DNA of 64,000 nucleotides from Parapusillimonas sp013416435 (GTDB taxonomy: Bacteria; Pseudomonadota; Gammaproteobacteria; Burkholderiales; Burkholderiaceae_B): contig NZ_CP197474.1 of NCBI RefSeq assembly GCF_052180245.1, positions 4,030,001-4,094,000 of the forward strand. The letters are read 5' to 3'. The stretch's first letter is position 1, and every line of letters begins with the position of its first letter. Below the pieces are notes generated by a model. That model was not told where the DNA came from. It searched no databases and worked only from the letters and a program-made list of their open reading frames with translations. Shown one piece after another: positions 47,584 through 56,417 of this stretch. Made by a program: the position numbers and the translations under genes.

Positions 47584-48702
47584 TCAAAGTTGGTATTTGG
47601 CGAAGTGCCGGGGCGGGGCGTAAGGCATGCGGGCGATATGCATGAAGCCGGACGCCGGTTCCATGCAAGTGGTCGCCACCGTGGCGGATATGCTGTCGAA
47701 GCTGGACGGCTTCGGATAGCGCAGCACCCCGTCGGGCTTGGCAAAATCGTCGGCCAGCGCTGCCTTGATGGTGTCCCAGTCGATGCCGCCGGACCTGCCG
47801 TGCATCGCTGCCGAGACGCGGCGCTGCCTGTAGATGGAATCGGGTGTCATGGCCAGGCCGGTATCCTGCAGCTTGGCGCGGGCCGCCGGGCAGAGCCAAT
47901 GATTGGCATGCACCAGAATGCCGTCGACCGGCGTCAGCCAGAATATTTCGTCGGGGGCGCATTCCAGGTTGACTGCTTCGCCCTCCGCCTGTGCCAGCAT
48001 GAGGTTGTTGGAGCAGAACCGGCGCGCGCCCCACAGGACTTTCATGGCGGCGCAGATATTGGCCGATTCCAGCATTTTCCGGCGCACCAGCACCAGGGGC
48101 ACTTCGGCGGGCTGCTGGTAGTCGCGGTCGGAGCCCAGGAAGTTTCCGCTGAGCGACACACCGGCGCTGTTGAACCCATGCCTGGCCAATGCGCCGGCTT
48201 CGGTAAAGGTAAGGAGATCGGGCCCGTCGCTGCGCCGCATGAGCAGCACGATGCCCGTGTCGACGCATTCCTGGCGCCAATCCCAGTTGTGGGCATGCAA
48301 GAGTTTGCCGTTGGCGCTGGCTTCGGGCAGCACGATGATGCCCGTGCAGCCGTCGTCGGGCTCTTGGGGGGCCTGGGCCAATGCGCCATGGCCGAACATC
48401 ATTTCGGTCCGGCAATTGACAGTGATGATCTCGGCAAGGCTGAGCCGGGCGCCGACGGCGATGCCGCGCAGTTCCTCCAGATAGGCCTCGTCGTAGTCGG
48501 CAATGGTTTTTTCCATGGCTTGCGCAAGCTGCTGCAAGCGCTGCGGCGTGACGCCGCGCCGGTCCAGCTGGCCTTTGTACAGGGCGACGCTGGCGCGAAT
48601 GCGGTCAGGTACGGCGGCGCCATGCTGACGCCCGCGCTCGTATGGGCTACCGCTGACTTCGACCAGCGGAAAGGTGTTGGCGTCGGATTGCGCAATAGAC
48701 AT
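47584..48702 (-). CDS. C45-family Ntn-hydrolase (acyl-CoA:6-APA acyltransferase-like)
   Basis: This 372-residue protein is related to the C45 peptidase/AAT family. It has the N-terminal SGSPYERGRQHG motif, NCRTEMMFG, and the autoprocessing nucleophile cysteine in DDGCTGIIV at about residue 117, followed by LHAHNWDWR. Members cleave or transfer amide acyl groups. As first gene of the importer operon, it may hydrolyse the imported amide to release an amino acid that the aminotransferase of the same regulon could deaminate. Confidence 0.88.
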   Translation of the reverse strand: MSIAQSDANTFPLVEVSGSPYERGRQHGAAVPDRIRASVALYKGQLDRRGVTPQRLQQLAQAMEKTIADYDEAYLEELRGIAVGARLSLAEIITVNCRTEMMFGHGALAQAPQEPDDGCTGIIVLPEASANGKLLHAHNWDWRQECVDTGIVLLMRRSDGPDLLTFTEAGALARHGFNSAGVSLSGNFLGSDRDYQQPAEVPLVLVRRKMLESANICAAMKVLWGARRFCSNNLMLAQAEGEAVNLECAPDEIFWLTPVDGILVHANHWLCPAARAKLQDTGLAMTPDSIYRQRRVSAAMHGRSGGIDWDTIKAALADDFAKPDGVLRYPKPSSFDSISATVATTCMEPASGFMHIARMPYAPPRHFAKYQL

Positions 48703-48744
48703 GCTGGATTCCTGCGATATGAAAGTACTCTACGGTGGCAATAA

Positions 48745-48753
48745 TGTACTAAA
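48745..48753 (-). promoter_or_regulatory. Candidate GntR operator, C45/GntR divergent region
   Basis: TGTACTAAA on the plus strand (TTTAGTACA on the minus strand) lies in the AT-rich gap between the divergent C45 hydrolase and GntR genes. The same 9-mer occurs upstream of the aminotransferase gene at 49742-49750. A further AGTACT palindrome sits at 48724-48729. Together they suggest a GntR-family half site with an AGTAC core. Confidence 0.45.
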
Positions 48754-48808
48754 ATCAAATTAAGTGCAATATAATTCCCACTAAGGGAAAACCCCGTTAC
48801 ACTACGCC

Positions 48809-49690
48809 ATGACCACACACAGGCCCACTCCCCTCCAGCGCGACCTGGCTCGCCGCATCGCGGCGCACATTGCCGACGGCGCATTTCCCGCCGACTCGCA
48901 TTTGGGCGAAGAGGCCCTGGCCGACATGTTTCAGGTATCACGCACGCCCATCAGGGGCGCCTTGAAGCTTCTGGCCAGCCACGGCGCCATCCATTACCGC
49001 TCCAACAGCGGCTACTTCGTCCACCATGCCGGCGAAACAGCCTCCTTGCAGGCGCTCGACGACGATGAAGACGGCGCCAGCGCCGACGCCCTCTACCGCG
49101 CGCTCATACAAGACAGGGCGCGCAAGCAGCTGCCTGACACCCTGATCGAAAAAGACCTGCTGCGGCGTTATGGCTGCTCTGCCGCCGTGCTGCGTAATGT
49201 GCTTTCGCGCATGACCTCGGAAAACCTGATCGAGAAGAGGCCGGGGCGCGGCTGGCAGTTCCTGCCCGCCCTGGACTCGGGGGAAGCGCTCACGGAAAGC
49301 TACCGCTATCGCATCATCATAGAATGCGGCGGCTTGCTCGAACCCGGATTTCAAGCGGACGCGGAAGAAATGCGCCGCAGCCGATCAGCGTTCACCGAGC
49401 TGCTGACACGGTCTCAAGACAGCATCTCCGCTGCAGAGTTCTTCCGCCTGAATGCCTCGTTTCACGAAATGCTGGCGCGCTTTTCGGGCAATCGCTTCAT
49501 CGTCTCGGCGCTTCAGCAGCAAACGCAATTGCGGCGGCTGGAGGAACACGATGCCTTTTACCGCCACGATCACGTCATGGAAGCGTCGCGCGAACATCTC
49601 GAGATCCTGGACGCCATAGAAAGCAATGACCGGCAGTGGGCCGCCGCCCTGATGCGCAGGCATCTGCTGTCGGCATTGGCCAAAAGCTGA
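48809..49690 (+). CDS. GntR-family (FCD-type) transcriptional regulator
   Basis: This 293-residue regulator has a GntR winged helix in residues about 8-65 (AHIADGAFPADSHLGEEALADMF, then SRTPIRGALKLLASHGAI, in pieces). A second GntR-like helical stretch (LPDTLIEKDLLRRYGCSAAVLRNVL in pieces) follows around 115-150, then an FCD-like C-terminal domain (ALMRRHLLSAL). The duplicated DNA-binding-like segment is unusual. It lies between the importer operon and the aminotransferase gene. Confidence 0.9.
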   Translation: MTTHRPTPLQRDLARRIAAHIADGAFPADSHLGEEALADMFQVSRTPIRGALKLLASHGAIHYRSNSGYFVHHAGETASLQALDDDEDGASADALYRALIQDRARKQLPDTLIEKDLLRRYGCSAAVLRNVLSRMTSENLIEKRPGRGWQFLPALDSGEALTESYRYRIIIECGGLLEPGFQADAEEMRRSRSAFTELLTRSQDSISAAEFFRLNASFHEMLARFSGNRFIVSALQQQTQLRRLEEHDAFYRHDHVMEASREHLEILDAIESNDRQWAAALMRRHLLSALAKS

Positions 49691-49741
49691 GAACCCGCCA
49701 CGGAGTCGATCTTCCAGCCAGTCAATTGCATTAAATATTTG

Positions 49742-49750
49742 TTTAGTACA
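49742..49750 (+). promoter_or_regulatory. Candidate GntR operator upstream of the aminotransferase
   Basis: TTTAGTACA occurs 35 bases before the ATG at 49785, within an AT-rich promoter-like stretch after the GntR stop. It is identical to the minus-strand reading of the site in the C45/GntR gap. Confidence 0.45.
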
Positions 49751-49784
49751 AAATAGAGCCACCTAAACTTGCAGGTGAGTTCTC

Positions 49785-51110
49785 ATGAGCGCCGCCCCGA
49801 TCATTTCTCCGCCCCCGCTGGAAGCCTATTGGATGCCCTTCACGGCCAATCAGCGGTTCAAATCCAATCCCGAGCTTTTCTCCCGCGCGGAAGGCATGTA
49901 CTACTACCGCGCCGACGGGTCGCCCGTCCTGGACGGCATCGCCGGACTATGGTGCGTGAATGCGGGGCACCGATGCGAGCCCGTGGTGCGCGCCATCCAG
50001 CAGACCGCCGACGAGCTCGACTATGCGCCCTCGTTCCAGATGGGCCACCCCATCGTGTTCGAATACGCCAATGCGCTCGTCGATGCGGCGCCCGGCGATA
50101 TCTCGCATGTCTTCTTTTCCAATTCAGGATCCGAAGCGGTCGACACCGCGCTGAAGATCGCCCTGGCTTATCATCGGGCCCGCAACGAAGGACATCGCTA
50201 CCGTCTCGTCGGGCGTGAGCGCGACTACCACGGCGTGGGCTTCGGCGGCCTGTCCGTCTCCGGCATATCAGGGCACCGGCGGCCTTACGGGCCGCTGCTT
50301 CCGGGCGTCCTGCATCTTCCACATACGTACGACCGCAGCCGCATGGCCTATTCCCGGGGCCAGCCCGACTGGGGCGCCGAGCTGGCCGACGCCCTGCAGC
50401 GACTGCTGCAGTTGCATGATCCATCCACCGTGGCGGCAGTCATCGTCGAGCCGGTAGCGGGCTCCACCGGCGTGCTGGTGCCCGCGAAGGACTACCTGCC
50501 AAAGCTGCGCGAAATCTGCGACCGGCACGGCATCTTGCTGATCTTCGATGAAGTGATCACCGGCTTCGGTCGCATCGACGGCATGCTTTCATGCGAGTAC
50601 TTCGGCGTGCTGCCCGATCTCATCATCAGCGCAAAAGGCCTGACCAACGGCGCCGTCCCCATGGGCGCCACTTTCGTACGCCAACCCATCTACGAAGCGT
50701 TCATGCAGTCCGGCAACAGCGGCATCGAGCTTCCGCATGGCTATACCTATTCCGGCCATCCCCTTGCCGCCGCCGCCGGGCTGGCCGCGCTTCGGCACTA
50801 TCAGGAAAACCAGCTGTTCTCGCGCGCCCAGGCACTTTCCCCTCGCTGGGAAGCCCTGGCTCATTCCATGAAGGGCGAACCCCATGTCGTGGACGTGCGA
50901 AACATAGGCTTGCTCGCGGCCGTCGAGCTGGCCCCGATCGAAGGCAAGCCCGGCCAACGCGCCCAGCAAGTGCATAAAGCCTGCCTGAAAGCGGGCTGCC
51001 TGATCCGCGCTTCGGGCGACACCATGCTGCTGTCGCCTCCGCTGATCATCGAAGACGCCCAAATGGAGCAATTGTTCTCGACGCTGGCCAAAGTGCTGCG
51101 CGAAGCATAG
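49785..51110 (+). CDS. Class III aminotransferase, beta-alanine:pyruvate type
   Basis: This 441-residue enzyme opens LEAYWMPFTANQRFKSNP, the signature start of omega-amino acid:pyruvate (beta-alanine) aminotransferases, with FFSNSGSEAVDTALKIAL, GRERDYHGVGFGG, LLIFDEVITGFGR and the PLP lysine in LIISAKGLTNGAVPMGA at about residue 284. It would convert an omega-amino acid such as beta-alanine to its semialdehyde. Probably under the GntR regulator upstream. Confidence 0.9.
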   Translation: MSAAPIISPPPLEAYWMPFTANQRFKSNPELFSRAEGMYYYRADGSPVLDGIAGLWCVNAGHRCEPVVRAIQQTADELDYAPSFQMGHPIVFEYANALVDAAPGDISHVFFSNSGSEAVDTALKIALAYHRARNEGHRYRLVGRERDYHGVGFGGLSVSGISGHRRPYGPLLPGVLHLPHTYDRSRMAYSRGQPDWGAELADALQRLLQLHDPSTVAAVIVEPVAGSTGVLVPAKDYLPKLREICDRHGILLIFDEVITGFGRIDGMLSCEYFGVLPDLIISAKGLTNGAVPMGATFVRQPIYEAFMQSGNSGIELPHGYTYSGHPLAAAAGLAALRHYQENQLFSRAQALSPRWEALAHSMKGEPHVVDVRNIGLLAAVELAPIEGKPGQRAQQVHKACLKAGCLIRASGDTMLLSPPLIIEDAQMEQLFSTLAKVLREA

Positions 51111-51143
51111 CTTGGGAGGGGGGCAGACTCCTGCCCAGATGAA

Positions 51144-51221
51144 GGGGTCAGACCCCGTACGGGGTCTGACCCCCACACATTTCCAAACAAAGGGGTCGGA
51201 CCCCGTATGGGGTCCGACCCC
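51144..51221. repeat. GGGGTC nested palindrome, two units
   Basis: A perfect unit (centre GTAC) lies at 51144-51173 and a compensated variant at 51192-51221, in which GGGGTCGGACCCC pairs with GGGGTCCGACCCC. The change on one arm is matched on the other, which argues for selection on base pairing or for homogenisation. They lie between the convergent aminotransferase and methyltransferase-like genes. Confidence 0.92.
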
Positions 51222-51223
51222 TC

Positions 51224-52123
51224 CTATTTCTGATCCACCAAGACAGGCGCTTCGGGATCCCAATCCCGGCGCCGGTTGTAGCGCTCCAGCGCCTCGTCGG
51301 CCTTGATGCCGAACGGCTCCAGCTTGTCCGCCAGGTTCTTCGCATTGCGTGCCAGAACCGCATCGTCCGGCAATGCGGCTTTTGTCGCAATGATCACCCG
51401 GTTGCCTGCGATACCGCTGCGCAGGTTGAAAAAATCGCCGAACACTGCCGCATACGTGGCGGATTCGCGCTCATACATCCGGCTGGCGGTGAAGGAATTC
51501 GACACGAGCACGCCATCTTCCGACAAGATGGCGCGTACATGCTCCAGGAATTCACGCGTGAGCAGGTGCGCGGGGATGTAATCGACGTCGAAGGCGTCCA
51601 GCATGATCATGTCGTAGCGCCGGCCTTCTCGATGCGCTTTCTCGACGAAGGCACGGCCGTCTTCCAGGAACACGCGCTGCCTGGGGCCTTGTTCGTAGCC
51701 GAAGAAACGCTCGGCGACGCGCAAGACCGCCGGATCGATCTCCACCGTGTCGATTGTGGCGCCGGGAAGAATCTTGGCGAACGCTTTGGGCAGCGTCGCG
51801 CCGCCCAGGCCGACGAACAGGATCCTGGCCGGATCCGGCTTCACGAACAGGGCGCTGGTCATCATCCGGGTGTAGGCAAAAACCATCCGATCGGGGTCAT
51901 CGATCTGCATGCAGGTCTGGCGCCCATAGTCTTTGATGGTGTTGAAGTTCATGCAGCGCTCGCCGAACTCCTCGAACACCAGGACAGGCGCGAATTCGGA
52001 AGGCTCGGTATGCAGCAGCCTGGCGCCGGACGCATTCGGCGAAAATTGGCGGGCCAGGGCAACTGTGACCAATACCGCCGCGGCGGCCGAGGCAAGAAGG
52101 GTAAAAAGGCGTGCTCGCTTCAT
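51224..52123 (-). CDS. Spermidine synthase-like protein with N-terminal membrane anchor
   Basis: This 299-residue protein has one N-terminal hydrophobic segment (LFTLLASAAAAVLVTVALA) and a spermidine synthase-type SAM-binding fold: FVGLGGATLPKAF (glycine loop), TVEIDPAVL, EDGRAFVE and MIMLDAFDVDYIP. The N-terminal beta region has FNTIKDYGRQTCMQIDD. Many such orphan members lack polyamine activity. It is flanked on both sides by GGGGTC palindromes, with its stop only three bases from one. Confidence 0.88.
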   Translation of the reverse strand: MKRARLFTLLASAAAAVLVTVALARQFSPNASGARLLHTEPSEFAPVLVFEEFGERCMNFNTIKDYGRQTCMQIDDPDRMVFAYTRMMTSALFVKPDPARILFVGLGGATLPKAFAKILPGATIDTVEIDPAVLRVAERFFGYEQGPRQRVFLEDGRAFVEKAHREGRRYDMIMLDAFDVDYIPAHLLTREFLEHVRAILSEDGVLVSNSFTASRMYERESATYAAVFGDFFNLRSGIAGNRVIIATKAALPDDAVLARNAKNLADKLEPFGIKADEALERYNRRRDWDPEAPVLVDQK

Positions 52124-52137
52124 GATGAGATGATACA

Positions 52138-52299
52138 GGGGTCAGACCCCATGCGGGGTCTGACCCCCCGCACCATACGCTTCTTTTTCCAGGGTCAGAC
52201 CCCATTCGGGGTCTGACCCTCCTGCACCATGCGCCACTTTTTCTGGGGTCAGACCCCGTACGGGGTCTGACCCCTGGACCCCGCATGGGGTCCGACCCC
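52138..52299. repeat. GGGGTC nested palindrome, four units with similar spacers
   Basis: Units lie at 52138-52167, 52192-52219, 52245-52274 and a truncated one at 52277-52299. The spacers between the first three share CACCAT, then GCG and CTTTTTC, so unit plus spacer appears to have duplicated in tandem with a period of about 53 bases. The array separates the methyltransferase-like gene start from the end of the CoA ligase gene. Confidence 0.92.
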
Positions 52300-52312
52300 T
52301 CGGTCCCTCTTC

Positions 52313-53845
52313 CTACGGCGCCTTCCAGAGGTCGGCAAGCTTCAGCCGCTGGATTTTTCCGGATGGTCCCTTGGGGAGCTCGTCGACGATGCGGATTTCA
52401 CGCGGGGTTTTATAGCGGCCGAGCGTATCTTTGCAATGCGCCATCAGGGCCGGTGCATCGGCCGGTATCCCAGGCTTCAAGGTAACGGCCGCATAGATTT
52501 CCTGCCCATAATCCGAATCGGGCAAACCGACCGCCGCGGCCTCCAGGACCGCGGGATGGCCCAGCAGCACTTCGTCGATTTCGCGCGGTGCGATGTTCTC
52601 GCCGCCCTTGATGATGAGCTCCTTGATGCGGCCGGTGATGGTGAAGTATCCGTCCGCATCGCGAAAGCCCAGGTCCCCGGTGCGCAGCCACCCATCGGCA
52701 TCGAATGCCTTGGCGGTTTCGGCCGGATTGTCGAAATAGCCCAGCATGACATTGGGGCCGCGCAGCACCACTTCACCGATCTGCCCATCCTGGACAGCCG
52801 TTCCGTTGTCTCCGGCGATTCGCGCCTCGACGCCGCAAGGCAGGCCCGGCGAGCCGTAGCGCCGTCCCGACGGATTCTGAGGATTGCAGAACACGACAGA
52901 CGCCGTTTCGGTCATGCCCATGGCTTCGATGATGGGAATGCCGAAGCGCCGCTCGAAAGCCTGGTGATGTTCCACCGGCAGCGGTGCCGACGCCGAGCGA
53001 CCAAAGCGCACGCTGCCATGCGTGGCGTCGTCGGCCTGCGGTTCGGCATTGAGCAGGTAGGCGATGATGGTGGGCACCATGTTCAGCCAGGTGCATTGGT
53101 AGTGGTCCGCCAGGGTCCACCACTTGCTCGCGCTGAACTTACGCGGCGCGACGATGCTGCCGCCCGAGACAAAGGGCGTCAGCGTGCCGATCACCTGGCC
53201 GTTGATATGGTACAGAGGCAGGGCCGACAGGACGCGGTCGCCGGTTCCCAGCCCATGCCAGCCGGCGACCGCGCGCGCGCCATGCAGCAGGTTCGCGTGG
53301 CTCAAGGGTACGCCCTTGGGGATGCCGGTGGTGCCGGACGTATACATCAGCAACGCCATGTCTTGCGCATCGATGGCCGCAGCGGCCAAGCTGGAGTCGC
53401 CATCCAGATCGAAGACATCGGCGTCCGGATCCACGCTGAAGACGGCCGGCGCTTCGGCGGACGCGGCCAGATCCGGCAGTAGCCTCTGAACTGAATCAGC
53501 GAGTTCGTTGCACGTGAGTACGGCGCGCGCACGGCTGTGCCTGAGGCAATGCAGCAGTTGTGCCGGCGTTGCCAGAAGATTGAGAGGCACGATTACATGC
53601 CCGCTGGCCATCGCCGCAAGAAATATCAATCCCGCCTGCATGCCATTGGGCAGGAACATCGCAACGCGATCGCCGGCGCGCAAGCCCTGCCCCGCCGCCC
53701 AGGACGCAAAGCGCCTTGTCTGCTGCAACAAGTCTGTGTAAGCCAGGTGACGACCGGTTTCCGGTGCGATCAGCAGCAGCGCTTCCGGCTGGCGCTCGGC
53801 GTGCTGCCGCAGGACGTCGAGCAATGTGTAGGCAGTGTCTTTCAT
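52313..53845 (-). CDS. AMP-forming acyl-CoA ligase (SauT-like)
   Basis: This 510-residue class I adenylate-forming enzyme has the P-loop YTSGTTGIPKGVPLSH, the GMTETASVVF segment, TGDLGFRDADGYFTITGRIKELI (in pieces) and the catalytic C-terminal lysine in PKGPSGKIQR. It would activate a small carboxylic acid to its CoA thioester. The ATG overlaps the stop of an acylating-type aldehyde dehydrogenase (ATGA), a pairing known for SauT/SauS in Cupriavidus sulfoacetate degradation. Specificity is inferred from context only. Confidence 0.88.
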   Translation of the reverse strand: MKDTAYTLLDVLRQHAERQPEALLLIAPETGRHLAYTDLLQQTRRFASWAAGQGLRAGDRVAMFLPNGMQAGLIFLAAMASGHVIVPLNLLATPAQLLHCLRHSRARAVLTCNELADSVQRLLPDLAASAEAPAVFSVDPDADVFDLDGDSSLAAAAIDAQDMALLMYTSGTTGIPKGVPLSHANLLHGARAVAGWHGLGTGDRVLSALPLYHINGQVIGTLTPFVSGGSIVAPRKFSASKWWTLADHYQCTWLNMVPTIIAYLLNAEPQADDATHGSVRFGRSASAPLPVEHHQAFERRFGIPIIEAMGMTETASVVFCNPQNPSGRRYGSPGLPCGVEARIAGDNGTAVQDGQIGEVVLRGPNVMLGYFDNPAETAKAFDADGWLRTGDLGFRDADGYFTITGRIKELIIKGGENIAPREIDEVLLGHPAVLEAAAVGLPDSDYGQEIYAAVTLKPGIPADAPALMAHCKDTLGRYKTPREIRIVDELPKGPSGKIQRLKLADLWKAP

Positions 53846-55299
53846 CGTCCGTACCTGTCAAAGAATGCGCCGAATATCTGCGTTTCGCTAGGTACCTTCG
53901 CGGCTGTCGGGAGTACGACGCGCGTCGTGTTGAGATACTGGCGGTAATCCATGTTGGCGGAAAAGTTGTTGCCGCCCCAGGTGCCGCAGCCCATGGACAG
54001 AGAAAACGGCAGCCCGTTCTCGAAGCTTCCACCCGTTGCAAAAGTATGCGGCTGATTCACGATGACGCGCGCCACCGGCAAGGTTTCCGCAAGCCGCCTC
54101 GCCTGTCCGTCGGCTTCGGAGGGATCGATGTGCAGCCCGACCGAATGTCCGGCCCCCTGGTAGGCATAGATGGACGCCACGATTTGTGCGGCATGCTCGC
54201 GGTTGCGGCTGCGATACAGGGTGAGCACAGGAGACAGTTTTTCGCCGGAGAAGGGGTGTTCCGGGCCGAAACCGCTCTCTTCCACCACCAAGGTCCGGGC
54301 CGCCGACATTTCGGGACGCGTCAAGCCCGCCGCGGCCGCGATGTGGTCCGCCGATTTGGCCGTCAAGGCGCCGGACAACTTGCCGTCCGGCCACATCGCC
54401 GACTGCAGCGACGATTTTTCATCTGGCGCCAGCAGCGGCGCCCCCAGCTTGGCGAACTCGGCGATCAGGCCATCGGCCACGGCGTCGTCGACCACCACGC
54501 TGTTTTCGGACGAGCAACTGGTAGCGTTGTCGAAGGTCTTGGACAGCATGATGCGCTCGGCCGCGGCCGCGAGATCGGCGGTGGCATCGACGATGCTGGC
54601 CACGTTGCCCGCACCGACTCCGAAAGCGGGCGTCCCGCTCAGGTAGGCGGCCCGTACGTTGGCCTGGCTACCGGTTGCAACGATCAGGTCCGCCTGCATC
54701 ATCAAGGCGTGCGTCAGGCCCTTGGAGACCGGCGTCGGCAGCATCTGCACGAGGCCTTCGGCCAGTTCGCGGTCCAGGCCGATGCGCTCCAGCTCTGTGT
54801 GGATGTAGCCAAGAAGCATGCGGCATGTGCCCGCGCCCTTGGGAGAAGGTGCAACGATGACCGCGTTGCGGCACTTGAGCGCGTTGATGATCTTGTTGGC
54901 GGGCGTGGCCCCCGGATTGGTGGACGGCGTGATCGCCGCCACCACGCCGATCGGCCGCGCAAACTCGACCAGGCCAAGATCCGGGTACTCCGCCACCACG
55001 CCCACTGTCCGGGCCTGCTGAAGATCGCGCAGCAGGCCCAGGGTCTTGCGGTGATTCTTGGTGATCTTATCGGCCACGTTGCCCAGGCCCGTGTCCTGCA
55101 CTGCGGTTTCCGCGAGTGTCCGATTGCGATCGGGCTCCATGATGGCCCAACCGCAGGCCAGGGCGAGATCGTCCGCCTGGGCCTGTGTGTAATCGTTGAT
55201 CGCCTCTTGGGCGCGGCGGGCCCGCTGCACCAGGGCAGCCACTTGTTCCATGGATTCCGGGTCGGTGCGCAGCGGTAGTTGGGCCGGCGATGTCTGCAT
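53842..55299 (-). CDS. Acylating aldehyde dehydrogenase, sulfoacetaldehyde dehydrogenase (SauS)-like
   Basis: This 485-residue aldehyde dehydrogenase superfamily enzyme is of the CoA-acylating group: PIGVVAAITPSTNPGATPANKI (in pieces), IVAPSPKGAG, and the catalytic cysteine in FDNATSCSSENSVVV, with no classical glutamate-general-base motif. Start ATG 55299 follows AGGAG. It would interconvert an acyl-CoA and an aldehyde; with the ligase downstream the order acid, acyl-CoA, aldehyde fits sulfoacetate to sulfoacetaldehyde. Acetaldehyde or another small aldehyde cannot be excluded. Confidence 0.85.
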   Translation of the reverse strand: MQTSPAQLPLRTDPESMEQVAALVQRARRAQEAINDYTQAQADDLALACGWAIMEPDRNRTLAETAVQDTGLGNVADKITKNHRKTLGLLRDLQQARTVGVVAEYPDLGLVEFARPIGVVAAITPSTNPGATPANKIINALKCRNAVIVAPSPKGAGTCRMLLGYIHTELERIGLDRELAEGLVQMLPTPVSKGLTHALMMQADLIVATGSQANVRAAYLSGTPAFGVGAGNVASIVDATADLAAAAERIMLSKTFDNATSCSSENSVVVDDAVADGLIAEFAKLGAPLLAPDEKSSLQSAMWPDGKLSGALTAKSADHIAAAAGLTRPEMSAARTLVVEESGFGPEHPFSGEKLSPVLTLYRSRNREHAAQIVASIYAYQGAGHSVGLHIDPSEADGQARRLAETLPVARVIVNQPHTFATGGSFENGLPFSLSMGCGTWGGNNFSANMDYRQYLNTTRVVLPTAAKVPSETQIFGAFFDRYGR

Positions 55300-55334
55300 G
55301 ATGAAATGGCTCCTGTGTGGTGTCTCGATCGGTA

Positions 55335-56375
55335 TCAATCGAGTTTGATCTTGGCCTCCTGGGCCAGCGAAGCCCATTTGGTCAGTTCTGTATTGACGAC
55401 TTCTCCCAGCCGCTCGGGACTGCTTCCCACCGCTTCAGCACCTTGGCCCAAGAGCTTTTCCTTGATCTCGGGCCGTTGCACCACCATGGACACCGCCTTG
55501 GACAAGCGATCGATGACCGGTGCAGGCGTCTTGCTGGGAACGAACATGGCATACCACGAGTCCACTTCGAAATCGGCGACGCCGGATTCCTGCACGGTAG
55601 GCACGTCCGGGAACATCGGGCTGCGGCGAACGGTGGATACGGCCAGCGGCTTCAGGCGGCCGGTCTTCACGAAGCCCGCCGCGGCGGGTATCGATACCCA
55701 CAGAAGGGGAATCTGATTGCCCAGGACGTCGTTGACAGCCGGCCCGCCGCCGCGATAGGGGATGTGCTGCATTTTCGTGCCGGTGCGCAGGCCCAGCAGC
55801 TCGCCTGCGATATGGCTGGGCGACCCATTGCCCACCGAACCATACGAGATTTCACCCGGCGCGGCCTTGGCTTGCCGAAGCAGGTCGCCCACGTTATTGG
55901 CCGAGAACCCGGGATTGGCGACCAGGATCTGAGGCAAGGAGGCGACCAGCGAGACCGGCGCGAAGTCGTTGGCGGTATCGAAACTCAGCTTCTTGTAGAT
56001 GGCGGGATTGATGGTGTGCGAGGAAAGCGTGAAGAGCACGGTGTAGCCGTCGGGATCGGCCCTGGCCACGGCTTCCGTGCCTATCATGCCGGCGGCTCCG
56101 CCGCGGTTCTCGATGACCACGGTCTGGCCCAACTGCTTGCCCAGGTCTTCCTGGATGATGCGGGCGATGATGTCGGTGCCGCCGCCGGGTGGATATGGCA
56201 CCAGCATGCGGATGGGCCGGTTCGGCCATTCATCCGCCGCCTGCGCAACGGGCGCGGCAAGCGACAGGCCGGCTGCCAGGGCGAGCGGCCACGCCAGCCT
56301 GCGCCATGACATGAGTTTTTCGAGGGTACTGCCACTGCCTGGTGTTCGATCGTGCAACAACATTAGTATTGACAT
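55335..56375 (-). CDS. Bug/TctC-family periplasmic binding protein
   Basis: This 346-residue binding protein starts at 56375, where AAGGAGACAACG directly precedes the ATG; a later in-frame ATG at 56312 lacks a site. The signal peptide is preceded by an unusually long N-region and ends VAQAAD. Bug landmarks are WPNRPIRMLVPYPPGGGTDIIARI (in pieces), VVIENRGGAAGMIG and PDGYTVLFT. It is the first enzyme-operon gene after the IclR-type regulator and probably captures the operon's substrate. Confidence 0.9.
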   Translation of the reverse strand: MSILMLLHDRTPGSGSTLEKLMSWRRLAWPLALAAGLSLAAPVAQAADEWPNRPIRMLVPYPPGGGTDIIARIIQEDLGKQLGQTVVIENRGGAAGMIGTEAVARADPDGYTVLFTLSSHTINPAIYKKLSFDTANDFAPVSLVASLPQILVANPGFSANNVGDLLRQAKAAPGEISYGSVGNGSPSHIAGELLGLRTGTKMQHIPYRGGGPAVNDVLGNQIPLLWVSIPAAAGFVKTGRLKPLAVSTVRRSPMFPDVPTVQESGVADFEVDSWYAMFVPSKTPAPVIDRLSKAVSMVVQRPEIKEKLLGQGAEAVGSSPERLGEVVNTELTKWASLAQEAKIKLD

Positions 56376-56417
56376 CGTTGTCTCCTTGCGGGTGGCGCCG
56401 CCATACAGCGGCTGAAA

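Noticed and set aside
47534..48415. N-terminal extension of the family 5 binding protein making 823 residues
   Set aside because: It would overlap the C45 hydrolase in another frame; the ATG at 47533 has a good ribosome-binding site and a proper signal peptide follows.
53716..55278. 520-residue plus-strand frame antisense to the aldehyde dehydrogenase
   Set aside because: Shadow frame of a GC-rich gene with arginine/histidine/glycine-rich translation.
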